In this document: positions 27,709 to 36,019 of the stretch, piece after piece | Position numbering within the stretch: position 1 is the stretch's first letter | Layout of the letters: each line of letters starts with the position of its first letter | Assembly (NCBI GenBank): GCA_012516165.1 | Contig: JAAYWY010000033.1 | Location: 1-36,019, forward strand | Length of the DNA: 36,019 nucleotides | DNA from: Bacillota bacterium | Lineage (GTDB): Bacteria > Bacillota > DTU030 > DUMP01 | Direction: 5' to 3' | Position numbers and translations under genes: made by a program | The notes under the pieces: model-generated | Told to the model about the DNA's origin: nothing | What the model saw: only the letters and a program-made list of their open reading frames with translations | Databases searched by the model: none

Positions 27709-29100
27709 TTATAGTGATGGTAATAATATATTTAGAATGAATAGCACAGTACAAGCTATCATTAAAGGTAGTAAGAATGCTACAGCCGTCCACAATGTGC
27801 TCCCGGTTTCTTTTTTGATGGTCCATAAAGTAGTGCTACAAGGGAAATGAAGCAAAGAAAATAGCATGACCAAGAGGGCTGTTTTGGCTGTCCAGCCGTG
27901 GGCCACCAGCAGCTGTTGCAATTCGCTTAAGGTATCTGGCCATAGCAGGGCGTTTCCAGCCAAATATCCCATGACCACAATGGGAAGTACAATTTCGTTG
28001 GCTGGTAGACCAAGGAAAAAGGCTAGTAGAATATAACCGTCTAAGCCTAACCATTGGGCAAAACCATTGAGGCTATTGGCAGCTGTACTTAAAACAGTAG
28101 CCCCGGACCCCAGGTGAATATTAGCTAAGATCCAGGTTAGGGCCCCAGCTGGAACTGCCCAAACTACAGCTCGTATCAACACATGGATTGTACGGTCAAA
28201 TACCGAACGAATCAAGACTCTTATTACCTGTGGCGGCCGGTACGGGGGCAATTCTAAGATGAAAGCCGAAGGGACACCTTTTAAAAGTGTGCGGTTTAGG
28301 AGCCAAGATATAGCAAAAGTTGTGCCGATGCCGATAATAACTAGAACTAAAACAGCCAACGACGCTGACAGACCTGAGTTTGAACTATACAAGGTACCAC
28401 CGAGAAAGATAGCACTTAAGGTGATAAGGGTAGGAAAGCGGCCGTTACAAGGTACAAATGTGTTGGTCAAGATGGCCACCAGCCGTTCCCGTGGCGACTC
28501 AATAATTCGACAGGCGATAACACCGGCGGCATTACAGCCGAACCCCATACACATGGTTAATGCTTGTTTACCGTGGGCACCGGCCCATTGAAAAAGGCGA
28601 TCCAAATTAAAGGCTACCCGAGGTAAATAACCTAAGTCTTCAAGTAAGGTAAATAAAGGGAAAAAGATGGCCATGGGTGGCAACATTACTGCCACTACCC
28701 AAGCAGTGGTGCGGTAAATACCTAACACAATAAGACCGTGTAGCCAAAGAGGGGCCTTTAAACGTATAAATAGGGCCGATAGAGCGCCTTCACCAAGGTT
28801 AAAAAGTGTGGACAATAGTTCTGAAGGATAGTTAGCCCCTTCTAAAGTCAACCAGAATACGATTACTAGTAGTACCATCATCACCGGAAAGCCTAATATG
28901 GGGGAAGTAAGCACATGGTCCAACCGTTCTTGCCAGTTAATCTTAGAAGTAGGCATTTTTTTGACGGACTGTTCGGCAATGGTCTGGGCAGTGTCAAAAA
29001 TACTACAAACCACCTGATCGTGCGAGGGCGCGGGGAGATTAGCAGCGAGCTGGCGGGCTTGCTGTAAAGCGGCTGTCTGACTACTGTTTAGCTGAACCAT
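27709..29100 (-). CDS. feoB: FeoB membrane (Gate/FeoB_C) half of a split ferrous iron transporter
   Basis: 'LDHVLTSPILGFPVMMVLLVIVFWLTLEG', 'MGFGCNAAGVIACRIIESPRERLVAILTNTFVPCNGRFPTLI', 'HFPCSTTLWTIKKETGS'. Confidence 0.92.
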   Translation of the reverse strand: MVQLNSSQTAALQQARQLAANLPAPSHDQVVCSIFDTAQTIAEQSVKKMPTSKINWQERLDHVLTSPILGFPVMMVLLVIVFWLTLEGANYPSELLSTLFNLGEGALSALFIRLKAPLWLHGLIVLGIYRTTAWVVAVMLPPMAIFFPLFTLLEDLGYLPRVAFNLDRLFQWAGAHGKQALTMCMGFGCNAAGVIACRIIESPRERLVAILTNTFVPCNGRFPTLITLSAIFLGGTLYSSNSGLSASLAVLVLVIIGIGTTFAISWLLNRTLLKGVPSAFILELPPYRPPQVIRVLIRSVFDRTIHVLIRAVVWAVPAGALTWILANIHLGSGATVLSTAANSLNGFAQWLGLDGYILLAFFLGLPANEIVLPIVVMGYLAGNALLWPDTLSELQQLLVAHGWTAKTALLVMLFSLLHFPCSTTLWTIKKETGSTLWTAVAFLLPLMIACTVLFILNILLPSL

Positions 29101-29834
29101 GGGGCCACCTTCTTTGTAGTACTAGGATGCTGCATTACAAGACTAGAGGTACTTGTTTTGTCTTCGGGTAGAAAGTGTTGTAGTATAGATTCATCTTGTT
29201 CCAGCAGCCTTAAGGCAAGCCAGCGGGGTGATAATAGCGGGGCAAGTGGTGACAATTCCTTAGTTAAGACAGCTAACGCTATTTCTATGTTCGGGTCGTA
29301 GCGGATGGGGCGAGGAGAAGTGGCTATGCGGCCGGTGGCAACATTGAAGATGGCTTTTTTTAAAGCAGCCAGGCCCTTACCGGAACGGGCTACGCAGGGT
29401 ATAGCTGGTACACCCAACTCTGTAGCCAACTTATCGGTATCTACGACTAAGCCTTGGCGCTGGGCTTCATCCATGAGATTAACGCAAACCACCGTCTTAG
29501 GGGTTATTTCCAGTACTTGCAGTACTAGATTTAGATTTCGCTCCAAGCAGGTGGCATCCACCACTACTACGGTGACATCAGGCAGTTCGAACAGAATAAA
29601 ATCCCGCGCTACTTCTTCGTCAGGAGAGTTGGCAAATAAGGAATATGTGCCGGGCAGGTCTACTACGGTAAAGGTTGTGTTCTGCCAAGCAAAGGTCCCG
29701 GCAGCCAGGGTGACTGTTTTTCCGGGCCAGTTGCCGGTGTGCTGATTAAGGCCGGTTAGGGCATTAAAAACTGTGCTCTTGCCGGTGTTGGGGTTGCCAG
29801 AAAGAGCCACAATGGGATGTTTTAAGTTATTCAC
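29088..29834 (-). CDS. feoB: FeoB GTPase half of a split ferrous iron transporter
   Basis: 'IVALSGNPNTGKSTVFNALTGLNQHTGNWPGKTV', 'VDLPGTYSLFANSPDEEVARDF', 'NLMDEAQRQG'. Confidence 0.93.
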   Translation of the reverse strand: MNNLKHPIVALSGNPNTGKSTVFNALTGLNQHTGNWPGKTVTLAAGTFAWQNTTFTVVDLPGTYSLFANSPDEEVARDFILFELPDVTVVVVDATCLERNLNLVLQVLEITPKTVVCVNLMDEAQRQGLVVDTDKLATELGVPAIPCVARSGKGLAALKKAIFNVATGRIATSPRPIRYDPNIEIALAVLTKELSPLAPLLSPRWLALRLLEQDESILQHFLPEDKTSTSSLVMQHPSTTKKVAPWFS

Positions 29835-30088
29835 TGTTCTGACCTCCTCACCATAATGGACTGTGCTTCGTTGGCTCTAAGGGCTAAGAGGGTACCGCGG
29901 ACGCGATAGGCACGAGGATCACCCAAGGGACTAGAGAAGGCAAACTGTATTTTTGTTCCCGGGACTAGCCCTAGGTCCAGGAGGCGGCGTTTAACAGGAC
30001 CCATTATTTCTACAGCGACAATTTCTCCCCAACTGTCATTCGGGAGCAGGGAAAGAGGTATTATTGTGTCTTGATTAGCAGCAGCCAT
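29831..30088 (-). CDS. feoA: FeoA-like protein
   Basis: 'IIPLSLLPNDSWGEIVAVEIMGPVKRRLLDLGLVPGTKIQFAFSSPLGDPRAYRVRGTLLALRANEAQSIMV'. Confidence 0.93.
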   Translation of the reverse strand: MAAANQDTIIPLSLLPNDSWGEIVAVEIMGPVKRRLLDLGLVPGTKIQFAFSSPLGDPRAYRVRGTLLALRANEAQSIMVRRSEQ

Positions 30089-30280
30089 TTATGTCACCTC
30101 ACTTAGTGGTCACAAACAAACTTAGTCTCGCCTACAACTGCTTTATTCTATGAAAAATAGCGGTCACTGGTCACTGACGTTCCTGCTTTTTAGCAGGGAA
30201 GGAGGCTGTAAAGGTGGAAGTATTATCCTCGAAAGCAGTGGTTTATTAAAATATGTATAAAAAGGGGTCTTAGGGATCAG

Positions 30281-31240
30281 ATGGATAAGTATTTTGTTAT
30301 CGATGGCCATTGCGATGTTTTGTATCAATTAGAACAAGAAGGTGGAAAAGGTTCACTGAGCGAACGGCTTCAAGGGCAGGTTGATCTTAAGCGGCTGAGA
30401 GAAGGCGGGGTAGTAGCTCAGTTTTTTGCCCTCTATGGCGGAGAACCGAACCGATTGCTGCTCGCTCAGTCTAGTGCCCTTAAACAGATCAAACTACTTT
30501 ATCGTGAGCTTAAGGTAAATCCAGATCTGGTGCTAGCTTACAGCCGCGATGATGTAATTAGAGCCCGAGATGAGGGTAAAATAGCGGTAGTTCTCAGCAT
30601 GGAAGGAGGCGAAGCACTAGGGGATGACCCAGGATTGCTGGAGGTATTTTATCAGTTGGGCGTACGAGCCATAGGGCTAACCTGGAACGATCGTAACCTA
30701 TTGGCGTCTGGTGTGGGGGATACCGATTCCGGTAGCGGCCTGACCTCTCGAGGGCGTGAAACGGTAAAGATAGCTCAAGAGCTGGGGATGCTTCTTGATG
30801 TATCTCATCTTAGCCAGCGTTCGTTTTGGGATTTAATGGACCTGGCCGAAGGACCGATCATTGCTTCCCATTCCTCGGCTTATGCCCTTTGTGCACACCC
30901 ACGCAACCTTAGCGACGAGCAAGCCCAAAAGCTGGCCCAAACAGGTGGTGTTATTGGTGTTAACTTTCATTCGCCCTTCTTGCGTGAACAAGGCCAGGCT
31001 GAGCTCACCGATGTGGTAAATCACATTGACTACCTGGCGCAATTAGTGGGGCCTGAGCATGTGGGAATAGGGTCTGATTTTGATGGTATCCCAGTTGGTC
31101 CTCAAGGACTAGAAGATCCACACTGTTTTCCGGCCCTAGCCCAGGCGCTAAAAGAACGGGGCTATAGTAATCAAGAAATCCAAAATATTATGGGGGCCAA
31201 CTTTCTGCGTATTCTTCCTAAGGGCCAAGATGTGATATAA
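30281..31240 (+). CDS. Membrane dipeptidase (renal dipeptidase family)
   Basis: 'FVIDGHCDVLYQL', 'VLSMEGGEALGDD', 'LLDVSHLSQRSFWDLMDLAEGPIIASHSSAYALCAHPRNLSDEQ', 'HVGIGSDFDG'. Confidence 0.96.
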   Translation: MDKYFVIDGHCDVLYQLEQEGGKGSLSERLQGQVDLKRLREGGVVAQFFALYGGEPNRLLLAQSSALKQIKLLYRELKVNPDLVLAYSRDDVIRARDEGKIAVVLSMEGGEALGDDPGLLEVFYQLGVRAIGLTWNDRNLLASGVGDTDSGSGLTSRGRETVKIAQELGMLLDVSHLSQRSFWDLMDLAEGPIIASHSSAYALCAHPRNLSDEQAQKLAQTGGVIGVNFHSPFLREQGQAELTDVVNHIDYLAQLVGPEHVGIGSDFDGIPVGPQGLEDPHCFPALAQALKERGYSNQEIQNIMGANFLRILPKGQDVI

Positions 31241-31308
31241 TAAAAAACGTTTGCTTCTTCTGTTTACGACACATGGGTAGTGAGCTTTTTATGCGGGGGG
31301 ATATAACG

Positions 31309-32358
31309 TTGATTAAAAAAAGACCCAGCGTTAAGGTAGTTCTAGCGCTGGTGTCATTTATGCTGCTTATTGGCTGTGGTTTTAGAAACCCTGCTGCGGC
31401 TTCAGGTGACACTGCTTGTCCGACAGCTGAATTGCCGCCGCTACAAAAGATTACAATAGCGGCTGTGGGAGATGTAATGGCCCATATGCCTCAAGTTAAT
31501 GGCGCTTGGGACCCAAAGCGGCAGGTATATGATTTTACCCCGTCTTTTCAGGTGATTACACCTTATCTTAGCCGGGCGGACCTTACTATTGCCAATTTGG
31601 AAACGGTGATCGACGACAGTCGTCCCTATCATGGCTATCCCCGTTTTAATAGTCCCAGCAGTTTAGCTTTAGCCTTGAAAGAAGCAGGAGTAGACGTAGT
31701 TACCACTGCTAACAACCATGCCTTGGACCAAGACGAACAAGGTTTGCTGAATAGTTTAGACAACCTGGATCGAATCGGTTTGCTGCATACTGGCACGTTT
31801 TGTACCGCTGAGGACCGAGGACCACTTTTAATTCCAGTACAAGGTTTCAATTTAGCTTGTTTGGCTTACACTACCACTACCAATGGTTTACCGGTGCCGT
31901 CAGGTAAGGATTATTTGGTAAACATGTGGGATAAAGAAAAAGCAGCTCTTGATATTAAGGCTGCCAGAGAGCAGGGGGCCGAATTTATAATCACTAGTAT
32001 ACATTTTGGTCCGGAGTATCAACGCCAGCCATCGATTGAGCAGCAACAGATTGTGCAGGAATTGATCGATGCTGGTGCCGATTTGATTCTAGGTTGTCAC
32101 CCCCATGTGGTGCAACCATGGGCCGAGCAGATGAAACCCAATAGTGATGAGCGAGTCCTCATTGCTTATTCGCTGGGCAACTTTATTTCTAACCAATACT
32201 TCCCGTATACCGACCATGGTATTATTCTTTATGTAACTTTAGCTAAAGATCCGCTCTCAGGTATTATCGATATTTCGTCCTATGAAGTAACACCGACCCG
32301 GGTCCTGCGCGAGCAGCGGCATACTGTGGTGGTAGATGAGAAGTTGGAATTTCCTTAG
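31309..32358 (+). CDS. CapA-family (poly-gamma-glutamate synthesis-like) lipoprotein
   Basis: 'ITIAAVGDVMAHMPQ', 'LTIANLETVIDDSRPYHGYPRFNSP', 'VVTTANNHALDQ', 'LGCHPHVVQPWAE', 'YSLGNFISNQ'; LLIGCG lipobox; TTG start uncertain. Confidence 0.92.
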   Translation: MIKKRPSVKVVLALVSFMLLIGCGFRNPAAASGDTACPTAELPPLQKITIAAVGDVMAHMPQVNGAWDPKRQVYDFTPSFQVITPYLSRADLTIANLETVIDDSRPYHGYPRFNSPSSLALALKEAGVDVVTTANNHALDQDEQGLLNSLDNLDRIGLLHTGTFCTAEDRGPLLIPVQGFNLACLAYTTTTNGLPVPSGKDYLVNMWDKEKAALDIKAAREQGAEFIITSIHFGPEYQRQPSIEQQQIVQELIDAGADLILGCHPHVVQPWAEQMKPNSDERVLIAYSLGNFISNQYFPYTDHGIILYVTLAKDPLSGIIDISSYEVTPTRVLREQRHTVVVDEKLEFP

Positions 32359-32591
32359 CCAGAGAGAATTGCCAACTATTATTACCGCGTAAGACCTACT
32401 AAAGTTGCATGTGGTCGGTCTGTCGGCGCTCCCTGGCGGTGCGAACGACCGCCAGAACGAGCTTAGCTATGTGAAGAACAATTTATTTTAATCTAATATG
32501 AAATGAAGCAGCATTAGAGTCATGGGGAAAAGGCCAGATCTAAACTGCTGATCGCAGGGTTATTGTTAGACTAATTCTCGGAGGAGATATT

Positions 32592-34418
32592 ATGGAACTT
32601 AGAAACATTGCTATTATTGCCCACGTAGATCATGGTAAGACTACCTTGGTCGATAGCATTTTACGCCAAACCGGTGTTTTCCGCAGCAATCAAGAAGTAA
32701 AGGATAGGATACTTGATTCGGGAGAACTGGAACGCGAACGGGGAATTACTATTTTAGCTAAGAATACAGCCATATTCTATAAAGACACCAAAATTAACAT
32801 AGTAGATACCCCAGGCCATGCTGATTTTGGGGGCGAGGTGGAGCGGGTACTATCCATGGTGGACGGTGCCTTGCTGGTAGTGGATGCCTTTGAAGGGCCT
32901 ATGCCCCAGACTCGTTTTGTGCTAGAAAAAGCATTGGTGCAAAACCTCAAACCGATCTTAGTGGTAAATAAAATCGACCGCCCAGGAGCACGACCGAAAG
33001 AAGTAGTGGATGAGGTTTTGGAGCTGTTTATTAACCTCGGTGCTAACGACGAACAAATAGAGTTTCCTGTGGTCTATGGTTCTGCCCGCTCTGGCGTAGT
33101 TCATCCTGATTTAGGCGAGGCGCAGCGTCTGCTTAAGGCAGGGGAGCAAAGTATCTTTCCGCTACTGGATACAGTATTAAAATGGGTACCGGCACCTAGT
33201 GGTGATCCGGCGGCACCGTTGCAACTTTTGGTGACCACTTTAGATTGGAGCGACTATGTTGGCCGTATTGCCATTGGCCGTATTGCCAACGGCACGCTCA
33301 TTTCCGGCCAGGAAGTAGCTGTGGCCTGTGGCGATGCGGAGCCTGAAATAACCAGGATTGCTGATGTATTTACCTTTCAAAGTCTTAAGCGGGTACCAAT
33401 TGAGGAAGCAAAAGCAGGCGATATTGTAGCCGTAACCGGGTTGCCAGATGTAGCCATTGGTGCCACTATTATGGATCCAGTTAATCAGCGACCCATGTCA
33501 GCGATTACGGTGGATGAGCCTACGCTCACCATGACCTTTAGAGTTAATGACAGTCCATTCGCTGGAAAAGAAGGCAATTATGTTACCTCGCGGCAACTGC
33601 GAGAGAGATTATGGAAAGAAGCCCGTAAAGATGTGGCACTTAAGGTTAAGGAGACCGATAGCCCCGATGCTTTTACTGTAGCTGGCCGGGGGGAGTTGCA
33701 TCTTTCTATTCTAATTGAGACTATGCGACGGGAAGGCTATGAACTGGCTGTGTCTAAACCACATGTGATCATGAAAGAAACTAACAGTGGGCTGCAAGAA
33801 CCGCTGGAACAGGTGGTAATTGATGTTGCCGAGGAATACGCGGGAGCAGTTATTGAGGGGCTAGGAAAACGAAAAGGTGAGCTACAGAGTATGATGCCTC
33901 GGGGTGAAGGCCGGGTGCGGCTGGAATTTATTGTTCCCATGCGCGGCCTGATTGGCTATGCTTCACAGTTTGCCACCGAGACCAAGGGGACAGGTATCTT
34001 AAGTCAGAACTATGCTGGTTATGGTCCCTACAAAGGGCCAATACCAACTCGGTCCGGCGGCAGCCTGGTAGCGTGGGAAGAAGGCGAAGCCACCTCTTAT
34101 GCCATTGGCAATATTCAAGAACGAGGGGTAATGTTTATTACCCCAGGTACCCGAGTGTATGAAGGCATGATTGTGGGTGAGAATGCGCGTTCGGATGATA
34201 TAGACGTGAATGTGGCCAAGAAAAAACACGTTACTAACATGCGGTCAGCTACAGCCGATATAGCGGTCAAGCTGGACGAACCGCGGATTCTCACACTAGA
34301 AGAAGCGCTGGCTTATATCAACGATGATGAATTGGTGGAGATTACTCCTAAGAGCATTAGGCTGCGCAAGATGATCCTTAACCGAAACGAACGCAAGGAT
34401 GCTAGGCGCCCGAGCTAG
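32592..34418 (+). CDS. typA: Translational GTPase TypA/BipA
   Basis: '[28 protein letters not shown]...[15 protein letters not shown]...[41 protein letters not shown]'. Confidence 0.99.
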   Translation: MELRNIAIIAHVDHGKTTLVDSILRQTGVFRSNQEVKDRILDSGELERERGITILAKNTAIFYKDTKINIVDTPGHADFGGEVERVLSMVDGALLVVDAFEGPMPQTRFVLEKALVQNLKPILVVNKIDRPGARPKEVVDEVLELFINLGANDEQIEFPVVYGSARSGVVHPDLGEAQRLLKAGEQSIFPLLDTVLKWVPAPSGDPAAPLQLLVTTLDWSDYVGRIAIGRIANGTLISGQEVAVACGDAEPEITRIADVFTFQSLKRVPIEEAKAGDIVAVTGLPDVAIGATIMDPVNQRPMSAITVDEPTLTMTFRVNDSPFAGKEGNYVTSRQLRERLWKEARKDVALKVKETDSPDAFTVAGRGELHLSILIETMRREGYELAVSKPHVIMKETNSGLQEPLEQVVIDVAEEYAGAVIEGLGKRKGELQSMMPRGEGRVRLEFIVPMRGLIGYASQFATETKGTGILSQNYAGYGPYKGPIPTRSGGSLVAWEEGEATSYAIGNIQERGVMFITPGTRVYEGMIVGENARSDDIDVNVAKKKHVTNMRSATADIAVKLDEPRILTLEEALAYINDDELVEITPKSIRLRKMILNRNERKDARRPS

Positions 34419-34494
34419 GGCTGGGTTTTTTCTTCTATTTTGTACCGCTAAAGTGCCACTGGTCATTTTGTGCAATATTTACGGCAACTAGATA

Positions 34495-34533
34495 GGGCCG
34501 GAGTAATGTTGTGAAACATCATTACTCCGGCCC
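34495..34533. terminator. Bidirectional hairpin between convergent typA and metQ
   Basis: GGGCCGGAGTAATG ttgtgaaacat CATTACTCCGGCCC, 14-bp perfect stem. Confidence 0.7.
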
Positions 34534-34557
34534 TGGTGTAACCCCAATATTCGGTTG

Positions 34558-35400
34558 TTAGAACGCCGGTACTACGGCTCCGTCGTATTTTTCGTCGATG
34601 AACTTTTTGACTGCTTCAGTATTCAAGGCGCGGGCAAGTTTGTTCAAGGCTTCGTTGTCTTTATCTTCGGCCCGCACCACCAGCACATTGGCGTAGGGGG
34701 AGTCTTTATCTTCTATAAAGATAGCATCAGCCTTGGGATTGAGTCCAGCGGGGAGAGCATAGTTAGTATTGATAACGGCAAAGTCCACTTCGTCCAGAGT
34801 GCGCGGAAGAGAGGCTGCTTCCAGTTCTTTAATGTCTAGTTTTTTTGGGTTGGCTGTTATGTCAAGTGGGGTTGCGTCTAGCCCGACACCTTCTTTAAGG
34901 GTAATAAGGCCTGCTTTTTGTAGCAACAACAGGGCGCGCCCGCCGTTGGTGGCGTCGTTGGGAATAGCCACCACTGCTTTTTCCGGTATATCGCTGATGT
35001 TTTTAATGGTTCTAGAATAGATACCTAAAGGTTCTATGTGAACCTTGGCAATAGGAACCAAATTAGTTCCAGCACCTTGGTTGTAAGTGTCTAGATACGG
35101 TACATGCTGAAAATAGTTAGCATCTAATTCTTTACCAGCTAAGGCGGGGTTTAATTGTGTCCAGTCACTAAACTCCTGAACATCTAAGTTAATGCCTTCC
35201 TTGGCCAATTCCGGTTTGATAAAATTAAGAATCTCAGCATGAGGAATAGCTGTTGCTCCTACTCTTAAAGTAATAGTCTCAGCTTGTTGAGGGGGGTTGT
35301 CGTTTGCTTCTGGTGCGGCCGGGGCTGAACAGGCGGAAAGAGTTAAGAGCAAGATGACAGCCGTGGCCACAAAGGTGATTCTTCGTTGAAAATAATTCAT
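34558..35400 (-). CDS. metQ: MetQ/NlpA-family methionine ABC transporter substrate-binding lipoprotein
   Basis: 'LTLSACSAP' lipobox; 'LRVGATAIPHAEILNFIKPELAKEGINLDVQEFSDWTQLNPALAGKELDANYFQHVPYLDTYN'. Confidence 0.95.
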   Translation of the reverse strand: MNYFQRRITFVATAVILLLTLSACSAPAAPEANDNPPQQAETITLRVGATAIPHAEILNFIKPELAKEGINLDVQEFSDWTQLNPALAGKELDANYFQHVPYLDTYNQGAGTNLVPIAKVHIEPLGIYSRTIKNISDIPEKAVVAIPNDATNGGRALLLLQKAGLITLKEGVGLDATPLDITANPKKLDIKELEAASLPRTLDEVDFAVINTNYALPAGLNPKADAIFIEDKDSPYANVLVVRAEDKDNEALNKLARALNTEAVKKFIDEKYDGAVVPAF

Positions 35401-36019
35401 TTAGTCTAGCCTCCTTTGATCTTTCGATGCTTTTAGAGCCATGTGGTTGCCCAGCGATTGCGTAATCTGCACTAAAATAATGAGGATAACTACCGTCTCT
35501 AGTAGGACATCATTACGAAACCGTTGGTAACCATAGCGGATAGCGATATCTCCCAGGCCACCGCCGCCGATGGCACCGGCCATGGCTGAATAACCCACGA
35601 GATTAATAGCAGTCAGCGTAAAGCCCAAGAGTAATGCCGGCCATGATTCAGGCAGCAGTACTTTGGTGATAATCTGCACTGGTGAAGCTCCCATGGATTC
35701 GGCGGCCTCAATAACACCAGGATCCACCTCTTGGAGGGAGTTTTCCACTACTCGGGCCACAAATGGTACAGCGGCTACCGCTAACGGGAAAATAGCACCA
35801 CGGGTACCAATCGATACGCCAACTAGTATTTTTGTTATCGGCATAAGAAGAAACAGCAAAATCACGAACGGTATCGAGCGCCCGGTGTTTACAATACTAC
35901 CCAGGATTGCATTTAGGGTTTGTCGGGGAAGGATATGTCCCGGAGCCGTCACTACCAGTAATACACCCAAAGGGCCACCCACAGCCAACGCAATAGCCAG
36001 AGATAGACCGACCATATAC
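35401..36019 (-). CDS. metI: Methionine ABC transporter permease MetI (5' end probably beyond the window edge)
   Basis: 'SIPFVILLFLLMPITKILVGVSIGTRGAIFPLAVAAVPFVARVVENSLQEVDPGVIEAAESMGASPVQIITKVLLPES'. Confidence 0.93.
   Translation of the reverse strand, partial: YMVGLSLAIALAVGGPLGVLLVVTAPGHILPRQTLNAILGSIVNTGRSIPFVILLFLLMPITKILVGVSIGTRGAIFPLAVAAVPFVARVVENSLQEVDPGVIEAAESMGASPVQIITKVLLPESWPALLLGFTLTAINLVGYSAMAGAIGGGGLGDIAIRYGYQRFRNDVLLETVVILIILVQITQSLGNHMALKASKDQRRLD

Noticed and set aside
30160-30185. Tandem GGTCACT repeats upstream of feoA as an operator
   Set aside because: Only a short repeat with no second instance at another promoter in the window; not enough support.

Overview
The window looks like a chromosomal segment of a Gram-positive, Firmicutes-like anaerobe (inferred from gene content only). 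It opens with the 3' end of a CRISPR array: 7 intact 37-bp repeats followed by decayed repeat remnants. No cas genes are visible. Next come a small-ORF/GntR locus with shared operator-like palindromes, a very large GT2-like + GH130-like fusion protein, an FMN-riboswitch-controlled RibU-type ECF S-component, and a membrane-anchored JAMM-LysM fusion. Further along are a flippase-like membrane protein, a cupin-type phosphoglucose isomerase next to PfkA, a TGS-domain nucleoside kinase, CIRCE-groES-groEL, an aspartate racemase, an endonuclease IV-like protein, a permease and plsY. A glycerol-3-phosphate cluster follows: glpP1, a leader terminator, glpK, a second hairpin, glpA/D, a glpB-like gene, a DUF1667-like gene, glpP2 and an unnamed membrane protein. 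After it lie an MFS gene broken by one in-frame TGA, a DtxR/MntR-like regulator, a split feoB (two overlapping genes) with feoA, a membrane dipeptidase, a CapA-like lipoprotein, typA/bipA, and metQ-metI (metI partial at the edge). The best candidates for undescribed biology are: (1) the glp cluster with two GlpP paralogues and an uncharacterised polytopic membrane protein but no GlpF; (2) a 56-aa ORF with its own promoter, operator and terminator next to a GntR gene carrying a matching operator/promoter; (3) the JAMM-TM-LysM protein; (4) the GT-GH130 fusion, which may start at CTG. Family assignments come from reading the translations by eye; no searches were run.
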